Below are positions 8,733 to 16,646 of a stretch of DNA of 64,000 nucleotides, one piece after another. The DNA is from Paenibacillus faecis. GTDB taxonomy: Bacteria; Bacillota; Bacilli; Paenibacillales; Paenibacillaceae. The first letter of the stretch is position 1. Each line of letters begins with the position of its first letter. The notes under the pieces were generated by a model. The model had not been told where the DNA came from. It ran no database searches and saw nothing but the letters and a program-made list of their open reading frames with translations. The stretch is taken from the NCBI RefSeq assembly GCF_008084145.1, contig NZ_VSDO01000003.1:558001-622000 (forward strand), given 5' to 3'. The position numbers and the translations under genes were made by a program.

Positions 8733-8998
8733 TTTCTACCATCTCCTATTTTTTGGATATGTTACACTAATAAAATAGCACAGAAAATTCCAAAAATAAA
8801 TACGTTTTTCAGAAATTTTCTGATTTTTTCAGAAAGAGTAAAATTTTAAATATACTTCACCGTGCAAACGTTTGTTTTTATTTAATTCTGTACGCTCTGC
8901 ATGAGTATAAACAGATAAACAGGTTTTTGGTAGAGCAAGAACGAACTAAGTGGTAGGCGGGATAGAATCATTTTTTTCTAGGAAAAGGAGTGCTCGAA
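8733..8998. other. AT-rich divergent intergenic region
   Basis: This region separates the divergently transcribed CBM21 and SDR genes. It is very AT-rich and contains short repeated TTTTTCAGAAA and TTTTCTGA segments at about 8808-8836 and the palindrome CAAACGTTTG. Promoters for both genes must lie here, but no hexamer pair can be called with confidence. Confidence 0.5.
8865..8874. promoter_or_regulatory. LacI/GalR-type operator candidate
   Basis: CAAACGTTTG is a perfect 10-bp palindrome with the central CG typical of LacI/GalR or CcpA-like sites (context GTGCAAACGTTTGTTT). It lies between the divergent CBM21 and SDR genes. Binding protein unproven. Confidence 0.45.
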
Positions 8999-9739
8999 AT
9001 GCTGAAACATAACAAGGTCATCGTAACGGGGGCGGCATCGGGAATCGGCAAAGAAATCGTCAAGCAGTGCTTGCAGGAAGGGGCGGCGGTCCTCGCTTGC
9101 GACATCAACGAGTCATCCCTGCAGCATTTAAAAGAGGCGGTCGATGAGCATGCACGAAATCGTCTGTATACCCATCAGCTGGATGTAAGCAAGTATGAAG
9201 AAGTCGCTAGATTCTTCGCCTATGTGGAAGAGGAGCACAGCGACGTAGATAGCCTGGTCAACAATGCGGGGATCTATTTGGCGAAAAGTATACTGGACTA
9301 TCAGGAACATGAAATTGACAAAGTCCTCGATATCAATGTGAAGGGGTACATTTATTTTTCCCAATTGTTCGGCAAAAAAATGATCCAAAGCCAGCGCAAA
9401 GGCGCCATCGTTAATATGTCTTCCGTATCCGGTATGGAAGGCAGTTCGGATGCCATCTACGGATTATCCAAAGCCGCCATTCTCGGCTTAACGAAAAGCT
9501 GCGCCATGAACTTCGCCCCCTACCTTCGAGTGAACGCGGTCGCTCCTACAATGGTTAGCACCCCCATGATGGAGACGATCCCCGATTGGAGAAAAAAAGA
9601 GTACCTAAGCCACCAGCTTATCGACACGCCCGTATTGCCGGAGGATGTGGCCGATACCGTAGTTTTCTTGTTGTCCGATAAATCCAAGCACTATACGGGG
9701 GCGACCTTCGACATCAACAATGGAGGATATTTAAGATAG
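8999..9739 (+). CDS. SDR family oxidoreductase
   Basis: 246 residues, the normal length of a classical short-chain dehydrogenase/reductase. The N-terminal cofactor motif is VTGAASGIGKEI (TGxxxGxG), the structural motif is NNAG (in VNNAGIYLAK), the catalytic Ser is in MSSVSG and the Tyr/Lys pair is in YGLSKAA. The C-terminal YTGATFDINNGGYLR is like the usual xDGG end. The frame is open from GTG 8990, but AAGGAG at 8985-8990 sits eight bases before ATG 8999, which is chosen. It is divergent from the CBM21 gene and monocistronic. An Asp at the end of the second strand (ACDINES) suggests preference for NAD. Substrate unknown. Confidence 0.9.
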   Translation: MLKHNKVIVTGAASGIGKEIVKQCLQEGAAVLACDINESSLQHLKEAVDEHARNRLYTHQLDVSKYEEVARFFAYVEEEHSDVDSLVNNAGIYLAKSILDYQEHEIDKVLDINVKGYIYFSQLFGKKMIQSQRKGAIVNMSSVSGMEGSSDAIYGLSKAAILGLTKSCAMNFAPYLRVNAVAPTMVSTPMMETIPDWRKKEYLSHQLIDTPVLPEDVADTVVFLLSDKSKHYTGATFDINNGGYLR

Positions 9740-9877
9740 GGGTAAAAAACAGGGCACGAAGTAGTAAGCTGCTTGAAACAGCTTTGCAATGATGTTGGTC
9801 CATCGCATCATCCTCCTCATATTCTTGTTTTTCTTCAACATAGTTGATTGGATGACAAGAACTTGAGCCGATAATTA

Positions 9878-9905
9878 AAAAAGCCCGCGGTTTACGCGGA
9901 CTTCA
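9878..9905 (+). terminator. Terminator after the SDR gene
   Basis: AAAAAAGCCCGCG pairs with CGCGGACTT across a short TTTA loop. It lies between the SDR gene and the long hairpin at 9909-9982. Confidence 0.45.
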
Positions 9906-9908
9906 TTC

Positions 9909-9982
9909 GGACAATGTTCATGACAACCGACAGTTTTTGTCGGATGTCATGAACTTGATCCCTTAAATGACAGAACATTGTC
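9909..9982. repeat. Nested long inverted repeat of about 74 bp
   Basis: The outer arms GACAATGTTC (9910-9919) and GAACATTGTC (9973-9982) are perfect inverses. Inside and partly overlapping, TTCATGACA-x-CCGACA (from 9917) pairs with TGTCGG-x-TGTCATGAA (ending 9953). The two stems share bases and are mutually exclusive in part. No gene is here. It could be a strong bidirectional terminator or the remnant end of a mobile element. Confidence 0.65.
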
Positions 9983-10046
9983 TCATTCCCCGACAACCTA
10001 TAATAGCAAGGATCCCGTTTTATTTCATAGTGGTATATCTTCCGAA

Positions 10047-10793
10047 CTAAATTTGTGCAGCTCCGCCATCCACGAACAATTCGGTCCCTGTGATATAACT
10101 ACTTTCATTGGAAGCTAGGAACATAACTGCTTTTGCAATTTCTTCAGATGTCCCCACTCTACCTAACGGCGTTGTAGACTTGGCATACTCCATAGCATTA
10201 TCGAGCTCAGCTCCGAATAATTCATCATAAGCCGGTGTAATAATCGTTCCAGGGCTAACCACATTAACACGAATTTGAGTTCCCTTTAAATCAAGAATCC
10301 AGTTGCGAATTAGTTGTCTGATTGCCGCTTTTGTAGCGCTGTAGATACTGAATGCCGGCATTCCCATTGAACCTGCCATAGACCCAGTCAGGATAATCGA
10401 ACCTACATTGTTCGGAAACAAGGGTAATGCCTTTTGAACTGTGAATATCGTTCCTTTTACATTAACATCGAAGGTTTTGTAATAATGCTCCTCCGTAATT
10501 TCATCCAACGGAAGAAATGACCCCACTCCAGCATTAGCAAAAAGAATGTCCAAATGACCTTTCTCTTGCTTCACTGCTTTATACAGCCGGTCCAAATCCG
10601 CCAGATTGGAAACGTCGCCTTGAATACCAGTTACATTATCTCCAATCAGCTTCACAGCCGCGTCAAGCTCACTTTGTCTGCGCCCCGTGATATAAACATG
10701 CGCCCCTTCTTTAGCAAACTGTTGTGCCGTTACAAGCCCAATACCGCTAGTGCCTCCTGTTACAACTGCCACTTTCCCATTAAACTTTCCCAT
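10047..10793 (-). CDS. SDR family oxidoreductase under HxlR control
   Basis: 248 residues of a classical SDR. The cofactor motif is [13 protein letters not shown], followed by Arg-Arg in ITGRRQSEL (favouring NADPH, inference). ANAGVG is the NAG motif, Ser is in LTGSMAGS, and Tyr-x3-Lys in YSATKAA. The C-terminus has [10 protein letters not shown]. It is transcribed away from the HxlR regulator gene, with 181 bp of AT-rich DNA between them. SDR-HxlR pairs of this kind often respond to electrophiles such as quinones or aldehydes (family knowledge), so a detoxifying reductase is likely. GC content is lower than in the flanking genes, which suggests transfer. Confidence 0.9.
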   Translation of the reverse strand: MGKFNGKVAVVTGGTSGIGLVTAQQFAKEGAHVYITGRRQSELDAAVKLIGDNVTGIQGDVSNLADLDRLYKAVKQEKGHLDILFANAGVGSFLPLDEITEEHYYKTFDVNVKGTIFTVQKALPLFPNNVGSIILTGSMAGSMGMPAFSIYSATKAAIRQLIRNWILDLKGTQIRVNVVSPGTIITPAYDELFGAELDNAMEYAKSTTPLGRVGTSEEIAKAVMFLASNESSYITGTELFVDGGAAQI

Positions 10794-10923
10794 GTTATGA
10801 CTCTCCTTTTAAAGGTGCTTTAAGTATGTCTGTCCGTCGTTTTGTCATCAAACAACTGTTCAGTACATCTCATAACTGATATTATGTAATAAAAGTAACC
10901 ATAATATAAGTACCCACTTTTTT

Positions 10924-10936
10924 GTTACATAGTAAC
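10924..10936. promoter_or_regulatory. HxlR operator candidate
   Basis: GTTAC-ATA-GTAAC is a perfect inverted repeat lying 38 bp before the HxlR start codon and inside the shared divergent promoter region. Its position fits autoregulation and control of the divergent SDR. Short palindromes with GTAC/GTTAC arms are usual for HxlR proteins. Confidence 0.5.
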
Positions 10937-10974
10937 TAAAAAGTAATAATTGTAATTGAAGGGAGATATACAAC

Positions 10975-11325
10975 ATGAAAGTTTATTATTGTAACCTTGA
11001 AGTTACCCTGGAGGTAATTGGGGGGAAATGGAAAGGGCTAGTTTTATACTATTTGATGAAAGGTCCGAAACGAACGAGCGAGTTAAAGCAACTTGTGCAT
11101 GGTATCACTCAAAAAATGCTTATCCAAACCCTCAGAGAATTGGAAGCTGATGGACTTGTCAGCAGGAAAATGTTCAATCAGGTCCCTCCGAAGGTCGAAT
11201 ATTCGACCACAGAGCTTGGGCAATCGCTTGAGCCGATTCTAAGAGCGCTTTGTCAATGGGGTGACGGTTATGCGGATAAAACATTCGCTGAAGGAGAGTT
11301 TCAAATTCTTAATAATGAATTTTGA
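10975..11325 (+). CDS. HxlR-family winged-helix transcriptional regulator
   Basis: 116 residues, full length for HxlR/DUF24 regulators. The family signature begins with Cys6 in YYCNLEVTLEVIGGKWKG, followed by LKQLVHGITQKMLIQTLRELEADGLVSRKM (recognition helix) and the wing VEYSTTELGQSL. Cys6 corresponds to the redox-active N-terminal Cys of YodB-type regulators that sense quinones or thiol stress (family knowledge). Several others in the family keep this Cys without proven sensing. The ribosome site AAGGGAG precedes the ATG. It is divergent from the SDR at 10047-10793, which it probably represses. Confidence 0.92.
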   Translation: MKVYYCNLEVTLEVIGGKWKGLVLYYLMKGPKRTSELKQLVHGITQKMLIQTLRELEADGLVSRKMFNQVPPKVEYSTTELGQSLEPILRALCQWGDGYADKTFAEGEFQILNNEF

Positions 11326-11736
11326 TTATCCAACTAAGTCTGGAATGGATGAAATAAGTCAACAAAGCCGCTTTTGGATTGGTGTCGTGTCCGCATCCCA
11401 CGTGAAGTGTGGAGAGTTGGGAGGATTCGCCCAGCTCATTTTTACGGGGAGACTATCTCCATAGACGGCTATTTACTTTATGGGCTTTGTCATGAGAATA
11501 ATTTTTTCAAAACCAGTGAAGCCATGCGGCAATTAGTAAACCAAACAAACGAGGAGATACACTTTAACTTGTTTTTGGAGCAAATTAATTTTTCTACTTA
11601 CGGAGCCATCCATGGCTTTCTGACATCTGGCAAAAGAAAAAAAGAAAACCACCCTCCTTCTCTAAAAAGGCTGATGGTTTGGGTATTCGATAGAAAAACT
11701 CAAGATTGCCGCGCCTTCGGGTACTATGAGGTTTAG
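11326..11736. other. Non-genic stretch ending in a duplicated segment
   Basis: A 120-codon frame is open here on the plus strand (11374-11736), but it has no good ribosome site or recognisable domain. Its last 40 codons are derived from sequence that is non-coding downstream DNA of the helicase gene (compare 13841-13975). From 11606 (CCATCC) onward the sequence is a duplicate of 13841 onward with small changes. I treat it as intergenic, possibly with the relic of an older gene in 11374-11605. Confidence 0.55.
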
Positions 11737-11875
11737 AAATTACTTAGCACTCTACTCAACTCCGGGTTCCGGCAGTACAAATAACATCCCGGGAGATGGA
11801 ACGGCCAGGTTCAGGGCATTTCAAAAGTGCCCTGGGATGGTCACGTCTGCTACTTCACCGCTACTGTTAAGCGAA
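11737..11875 (-). pseudogene. Decayed duplicate of the 3' end of the DUF2075 helicase gene
   Basis: This segment aligns with the 3' end of the helicase gene at 13957-15828. CTCAACTCCGGGTTCCGG with the adjoining GCAGTACAA occurs here at 11756-11780 and again near 14010. After ACATCCCGGGAGAT (to about 11797) the similarity jumps to 14291-14370, sharing GAGATGGA-x-CGGCC, GGCATTT, GGGATGGT and ACTTCACCG. The copy has therefore lost about 245 bp between two GGAGAT sequences, and 20 bp or so earlier between two CAACT sequences. It has no open frame. Together with 11606-11736 it forms one arm of a duplication that brackets the AT-rich block 11.9-13.8 kb. Confidence 0.75.
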
Positions 11876-11897
11876 TGATTCAAATGGGTTTGTAATG

Positions 11898-12416
11898 CTA
11901 TTTGCTGGCTACCGCTTGTGTAAACATCTCAAAATGTTGATCTTCCGTATACTTATTGGTTATACGACCCTCGTAGCTGTAGGAAAGTCCATTGTGACGT
12001 GTATACATCAGTAAATTATCTTGAACTTGTGTATAAGATAGCTCAAGGTTATTTATGTTTTTACTTTGCATGTCATTTGCGTGTTCAACTTCAACTTTGC
12101 TTATGGATAATGTTAATACTTTTTCCCCATCATAAGGACCATAAAGTACTGAAACACTAGAATCAGTTTCTACATTCTCAATAAGTTTTCCTTTCTCATC
12201 CGTGTACGTAATAATAATTGTATTTCTAAGCCCTTCTTTCGTTTCTTTATCAAGGTTGAGCAATACTTCCTTTACTTCCAATCCCTTAATCACAGGTACT
12301 TCTACAGAATCCATATATTTTTTTATAGTGTCATTAGTTTTTGAAAGACTGCCTTCTGAAGAGCAGCCTAAAATCGTAAATAATAATAAAACAACAACCA
12401 TAATTTTTACTTTCAT
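11898..12416 (-). CDS. Small lipoprotein of unknown function
   Basis: 172 residues. The N-terminus MKVKIMVVVLLLFTILGCSS is a lipoprotein signal with lipobox ILGC, so Cys18 would be lipidated. The mature part is charged and soluble, about 150 residues, with no motif I recognise. AAGGAGG is well placed before the ATG. It is the last of three co-directional small exported-protein genes (13585 to 11898) that are markedly AT-rich against their neighbours. It may work with the DUF4367-like protein upstream as an envelope-associated complex, but this is only inference from position. Confidence 0.8.
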   Translation of the reverse strand: MKVKIMVVVLLLFTILGCSSEGSLSKTNDTIKKYMDSVEVPVIKGLEVKEVLLNLDKETKEGLRNTIIITYTDEKGKLIENVETDSSVSVLYGPYDGEKVLTLSISKVEVEHANDMQSKNINNLELSYTQVQDNLLMYTRHNGLSYSYEGRITNKYTEDQHFEMFTQAVASK

Positions 12417-12471
12417 GGATCCTCCTTATTAAGCAATATCAGGACCCTAAAAAGGCCCTGATAATCTGCTA

Positions 12472-13035
12472 CTATTTTATTGAATTTATAAAGCTCAAAA
12501 TTTGTGATTCATCAATTCCGTCCTTTGCAATAACAAAATGGCTCGCTCCATTTGAAAACCAATTATATACTTTTATTCCCTTCTCCTTGCTTTCTAAGAA
12601 CTGGCCTTGAACTCCATTAATTTCAATTTGTTGAACATTCTCGTCAATAAGTTCGATTTCCATTTCTTTAGTAGTATAATCTATCCATTTGGTAGCGTCA
12701 GACTGATCTCTATACCTTATAGTTACTTCTTTTACAGAGTCTTCATTAAGATTGCGAAGTGAATTATTAATTATTGCGGGTGGTTCATTATAGATAACGC
12801 TCTCTTGTTGAAAGTTATCAGGTAAAACTGTTGGCAGATGAAGATCAATATTATCCATTAGTATTTCTGCATTCTCTAGATCAACTATTTCCGCTGCTGT
12901 GGTAATAGCTTGGCCTTCTGTAATAGTATCTTGATTAGTATTAATATCAGGAGATGCTAAAGCTGTCCCAAATACTGCTGTAAGCAAAAGAACAGAAATG
13001 AGAGTAATTGAATAACGTTTAATATTCATTAACAT
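12472..13035 (-). CDS. Secreted protein with DUF4367-like C-terminal domain
   Basis: 187 residues. A signal peptide is present (hydrophobic core SITLISVLLLTAVFGTALA, probable cleavage near ALA-SPD). The C-terminal 100 residues resemble DUF4367/anti-sigma-type sensor domains: VTIRYRDQSDATKWIDYT, then IEINGVQGQFLESKEKGIKVYNWFSNGASHF, and a final helix ILSFINSIK. Unlike the ECF anti-sigma factors at 61867-62841, it has no cytoplasmic N-terminal part. It stands 55 bp upstream of the lipoprotein and 28 bp downstream of the next gene, so the three probably form an operon. Function unknown. Confidence 0.8.
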   Translation of the reverse strand: MLMNIKRYSITLISVLLLTAVFGTALASPDINTNQDTITEGQAITTAAEIVDLENAEILMDNIDLHLPTVLPDNFQQESVIYNEPPAIINNSLRNLNEDSVKEVTIRYRDQSDATKWIDYTTKEMEIELIDENVQQIEINGVQGQFLESKEKGIKVYNWFSNGASHFVIAKDGIDESQILSFINSIK

Positions 13036-13063
13036 TCACAACTCCTCTTGTTTAAAATTTTCA

Positions 13064-13585
13064 TTATCTGGTCGTATATGCATATCTATCATATCTAACA
13101 TTCATTTGAGCTCCATCAATACCTTTAGGGTCGGCGTAGACAGTCATTTCTGTATAAAGACTTCCCATATCAGCTGTATAGTCCATATTTACTGAAAGTT
13201 GAGTATCAATACTTTTAGTATACCAATCCAAGAATCTCTTTTCCTTTAGGTCTACTATTTTATAAACCCCAAATTGAGCGCCAGATGGTTTACTACTGCC
13301 ATTGCTTGTTTTGACATTGAAAAATCTTAGTGTAGAAGGTGTATCACTGTTTCCTTGTGCAGTTTCTGATCTCCAATAAGAATAAGCCAAATCATCAGTA
13401 TAACCTGTACCATTATTTGCAGTACCATAAGTACTCTTTTTAGAGTCAGGATAAAATATACCCTGTAAATCAGCATAAGCATTATTAACATATAATAAAG
13501 ATGAAATAAGTGCTGCAGAAAGTACCGCCAATACATAGGCAAGTATGTTCTTAAACTTCAGCTCATTCTTAATTTTAATCAACAT
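13064..13585 (-). CDS. Exported protein of unknown function
   Basis: 173 residues. An N-terminal basic and hydrophobic segment (ILAYVLAVLSAALISSLLYVNNAYA) is a signal peptide or anchor. The mature part is rich in Tyr, Ser, Thr and Gly with no Cys (YGTANNGTGYTDDLAYSYW, QLSVNMDYTADM) and ends YDRYAYTTR. I do not recognise a family. AAGGAGG precedes the ATG with good spacing. It is the first gene of the AT-rich three-gene group. Its composition suggests a beta-rich extracellular protein. Confidence 0.72.
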   Translation of the reverse strand: MLIKIKNELKFKNILAYVLAVLSAALISSLLYVNNAYADLQGIFYPDSKKSTYGTANNGTGYTDDLAYSYWRSETAQGNSDTPSTLRFFNVKTSNGSSKPSGAQFGVYKIVDLKEKRFLDWYTKSIDTQLSVNMDYTADMGSLYTEMTVYADPKGIDGAQMNVRYDRYAYTTR

Positions 13586-13956
13586 GTTTAAACCTCCTTA
13601 AAAAATTTGGCTTTATTTCCTTGGTACCAACAGCCCTCCTTGAATAATATTCTAAATAACACAAATATATTATAACATAGTAAATTAATGGTATTTGTCG
13701 AAAATGAGTGCTTTTTTTTAGTAGAAAAGAATCAATTATTCGACAAATTTTGTTTTTTTGAAAAACAACTTATATAGCCGCTCACCTGTTTTTTTAAACA
13801 AGCGAAGCCCTGCAATAAATAGCAATAACAAACAATTTAACCATCCACGGCTTTTGACATCTGGCAAAAGAAAACCACCCTCCTTCTCTAAAAGGCTGAT
13901 GGTTTGGGTATTCGGCAGAAAACAGCAAGATTGCCGCGCCTTCGGATACACAAGGT
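13586..13956. other. AT-rich intergenic region between the exported-protein genes and the helicase gene
   Basis: It holds a TATAAT-like box on the minus strand near 13667-13675 for the exported-protein operon and a perfect 10-bp inverted repeat ATTTGTCGAA/TTCGACAAAT (13693-13702 and 13739-13748). From 13841 on it carries the original of the segment duplicated at 11606-11736. No gene is supported. Confidence 0.55.
13866..13905 (-). terminator. Terminator of the MazG-helicase operon
   Basis: Read on the minus strand, AAACCATCAGCC pairs imperfectly with GGAGGGTGGTTT and is followed by TCTTTT. It lies about 50 bp past the helicase stop codon. A copy of it is present in the duplicated segment near 11637-11680. 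Confidence 0.5.
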
Positions 13957-15828
13957 TTAGAAGTTCTTTATCACTCTATTCAACTGTCCTTCCAAATACT
14001 CCCTCAACTCCGGGTTCCGGCAGTACAAGTAACATCCCTTCATCCCTCGGGAGATCAGCACCTTGTAGATGTTTTTGATCAGCTTGGTGAGCTCGGCGCT
14101 GTTGTTTTTCAGGCCTCTTTTGCCCATGGTGTCCTTGTACTCGTTGTAATCAGCGTAGAGTTCCATCTTCTCGGGATCGTATTTCAGATCGTTGCCGATG
14201 ATGACGCCGACGTAGTCGAATTCCAGGCCTTGCGAGGTGTGGACGCAGCCGATTTGCTCGACGCCGGCCTCGTGGATGGCCCAGGTGCTGGAGATGGAGC
14301 GGCCGTTCCAAGGCATTTGGAACCCGTGTTCCGGGATGGTGACATCCGCGACTTCACCGTTGCGGTTGCCTTCGGTGTCTTTGGTCCAATCCCAGGCGAA
14401 CCCGGCGAGCATCCGCGCTTTGTGTCCGGCTGCTACTTTCGCCTTGATCTCCTCATAAACGGCATTCGGTGTGTCGAACAACTTGAATTCAAAAGTGTCC
14501 CGGTCCCAACCGTTGAAGTTGGCCGTCGGGCGGATTTGCAGCACGTGATCGATCCAGTTGATGAAGCCTTCGGCTCCCGAGCAGCGGAACTGGGCCGACA
14601 GCGTATATTCGTGAATCTCCGAGCCGCAAACTCCCGCAATCCGCTTGATTTCGGCTACGGAGCCGATGTCGTCCGGCCGAATCCGCTGAAAATCATCGAT
14701 GAAAAAAACGTTGACCTTCGAAGCCTTGATAATATCTTCAATTTGATTGACGCCACGGTACTGGTAGGCCCCTTTTCCTTTCAAGCGATGGGCTTCATCG
14801 ACAACCAGGACGTCATAGAAATTTTCCGGGGTATCGACAAATTGGCCGGAACCCGCGAACAATCCGCGCACTCTAGCTTTGTCCTTCGGCTGCTGCTTCG
14901 CCAACGTCTCCACCATGACGGTTCGGAAGGAGGCGTTCGGGGCGATAAACTTGGCGTTCAGCTTCTGCTTCAGCAACCCGCCCAGCGCGTTCATGGAGAT
15001 GACGGATTTTCCGGTGCCCGGCCCGCCTTTGATAATGATCGTTTTCTTACGATCCGTATCCTTCGTCAAACTGATAATCGTCTCGTAAGCCACCTTCTGC
15101 TCATCCAACAGAATAAACTCGGCGTTTCCTTTGAACAGACCGTCCACGTGGTCGATCAGTTTTTTGGACGGACGGATTTTTCCGTTTTCGATGAGATAAA
15201 GCAGATTGATGCCGTTTCCTTTACCTACGTGTCTGTGCAAAAACTCCTGCAGCTTCGCCGTATCGTCCGCCATAAAAAGCGGCGCTTCCCGGATGATGTC
15301 TTGATAGCGTTCGCTCTTTAACGGGTCCGGCTCCGGTACGCGGTAGTTGTGCAAATAAGCGCAGGAGTAACTCTTAAGATCGCTGTTATGAACCGCCTCG
15401 TTCATCTCGTCCAGGAATTGGCGATAGGACCACGCTTGGTAAGACGGATGCGGGATTTCCCGCTGCCTGCCGTTGATATAAGCGACGACGATGTCCTCCC
15501 GATCGGTTGCCCGGGCCGCGTCCCACTGCTTCAACTCCACGATCACAAAATTATCCCGGCCCTCCATGTCCTGCCCCGCCACGATGAAATCGATCCGCTT
15601 GCTGGTCGCCGGGATGTTGTATTCGATCATAATGCCGCAATCGTCGGCAATGTTGGAGTTTCGGATCACACGTTCCATAAATTGCATGGAATTGTTCCAC
15701 GCTCTTTTTTCGCCGGGACTGGGTTTCATCCCCATCTTATTGATAAATGCCTTCTCGATTTCCACGGTAATCTGGTTGTTGTCCACCGTTTCCCGAAACT
15801 TCAAAGCATTACTGCTATAAATAATCAT
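13957..15828 (-). CDS. DUF2075 (Schlafen group 3) helicase with N-terminal PD-(D/E)XK nuclease-like domain
   Basis: 623 residues. Residues about 50-200 look like a PD-(D/E)XK nuclease fold, with the core RIDFIVAG and a strand NFVIVELKQWD (D...E-x-K). Residues about 250-620 are a superfamily 1-type helicase of the DUF2075/Schlafen group 3 family: Walker A IIKGGPGTGKS, Walker B VLVVDEAH, FIDDFQ, FRCSGAEG, and HTSQGLEFDYVGVIIG near the C-terminus. It is probably a cytoplasmic nucleic-acid translocase-nuclease. It starts 13 bp after the MazG-like gene with AGGAG ahead of ATG, so the two are an operon. Many relatives sit in defence or accessory loci, hence a phage-defence role is possible but unproven. 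Its 3' end has a decayed copy at 11737-11875. Confidence 0.87.
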   Translation of the reverse strand: MIIYSSNALKFRETVDNNQITVEIEKAFINKMGMKPSPGEKRAWNNSMQFMERVIRNSNIADDCGIMIEYNIPATSKRIDFIVAGQDMEGRDNFVIVELKQWDAARATDREDIVVAYINGRQREIPHPSYQAWSYRQFLDEMNEAVHNSDLKSYSCAYLHNYRVPEPDPLKSERYQDIIREAPLFMADDTAKLQEFLHRHVGKGNGINLLYLIENGKIRPSKKLIDHVDGLFKGNAEFILLDEQKVAYETIISLTKDTDRKKTIIIKGGPGTGKSVISMNALGGLLKQKLNAKFIAPNASFRTVMVETLAKQQPKDKARVRGLFAGSGQFVDTPENFYDVLVVDEAHRLKGKGAYQYRGVNQIEDIIKASKVNVFFIDDFQRIRPDDIGSVAEIKRIAGVCGSEIHEYTLSAQFRCSGAEGFINWIDHVLQIRPTANFNGWDRDTFEFKLFDTPNAVYEEIKAKVAAGHKARMLAGFAWDWTKDTEGNRNGEVADVTIPEHGFQMPWNGRSISSTWAIHEAGVEQIGCVHTSQGLEFDYVGVIIGNDLKYDPEKMELYADYNEYKDTMGKRGLKNNSAELTKLIKNIYKVLISRGMKGCYLYCRNPELREYLEGQLNRVIKNF

Positions 15829-15841
15829 GCTGCCAGCACTC

Positions 15842-16174
15842 CTATAGCTCGGTGTATTTAGTCATTTTTCCGAAGGCCTTGTCCACTGGATACTTGGCGC
15901 CATTCCGCCGCATTTTGTTCCGAATGATCTCCTCGATATTGAGGTCCAGCGCGTCGGCCAAATAAACCGCGTAGATCAGCACGTCGGCCAGTTCGTCGGC
16001 AATTTCCTGCTTTTTCTGCGTCACACCCTCTTCGGATGATTTCCACTGAAAATTCTCCAGCAGCTCGGAGGCCTCCAGACTTAGCGAGATCGCCAAATCC
16101 TTCGGATTATGAAATTGCCCCCAGTTCCGCTCTTCCCGAAAAGCGAGCAGCATCTTGATCAGCTCTTCATTCAT
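15842..16174 (-). CDS. MazG-like nucleotide pyrophosphohydrolase
   Basis: 110 residues, the size of single-domain MazG/RS21-C6-type all-alpha NTP pyrophosphatases. The metal-binding pattern is present: LEASELLE and, about 20 residues later, EIADELADVLIYAVYLAD (E-x2-E-x12-E-x2-D form). Such enzymes hydrolyse (d)NTPs to monophosphate and pyrophosphate in the cytoplasm. The C-terminus NKMRRNGAKYPVDKAFG is typical of the subfamily. It is the first gene of a two-gene operon with the helicase. A nucleotide-pool enzyme coupled to a nuclease-helicase could act on phage or damaged DNA metabolism (inference). Confidence 0.9.
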   Translation of the reverse strand: MNEELIKMLLAFREERNWGQFHNPKDLAISLSLEASELLENFQWKSSEEGVTQKKQEIADELADVLIYAVYLADALDLNIEEIIRNKMRRNGAKYPVDKAFGKMTKYTEL

Positions 16175-16646
16175 GTTCGTGCTCCTATCATTCCGTAATA
16201 GAGTTTGAGCCGTGCTCGTCCCACGCTAAAAAGAGACGGTCCTCCCCCTTGATTCGGGGCCCGCCTCTTGTCGTTTCTTGATGTGGCCATGCTTTGGCCC
16301 CTGGTTAAATATGCCTACTCCCAACTTATTACGGAACGCGGGATTCGTCAAATCGACCAATGCCACCGACCACAGATTCTTTTAAAAGGATCCCCCCACT
16401 CCTCAAATCTCCATAGACTCGCACATAAAAACCATAGAATTACCCCTTTATTTGGCATTAATTCCTGTTTATGATCTCCTTGCGATCCATATCAACCGTA
16501 TGAAAAGGAGGAATGCGGACAAATATGACACCGCTTACATTTTTTTGCCGACAACACCTTAATCGTCAGGAGTAACGGGCTCCACGGACCTGCCGCCAGA
16601 TGTAAAGAACTCGAGGAAACCTTAATATGAAGGGAGATTGAAACTC
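16175..16646. other. Intergenic region upstream of the MazG operon and the GH87-like gene
   Basis: It contains an imperfect hairpin AAGAGACGGTCC/GGCCCGCCTCTT at 16231-16269, which looks like an orphan terminator. A tiny frame at 16525-16572 follows an AAAAGGAGG at 16503-16511, but the spacing is poor and I do not call it. The promoters of the divergent MazG and glucanase genes lie here. Nothing else is supported. Confidence 0.5.

Noticed and set aside
11374-11736. 120-codon open frame after the HxlR gene
   Set aside because: No suitable ribosome site or domain. Its last third is a translated copy of non-coding DNA duplicated from downstream of the helicase gene.
16268-16572. Small frames upstream of the GH87-like gene, including one after AAAAGGAGG at 16503
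   Set aside because: Spacing to the possible start codons is poor and the peptides show no recognisable feature.
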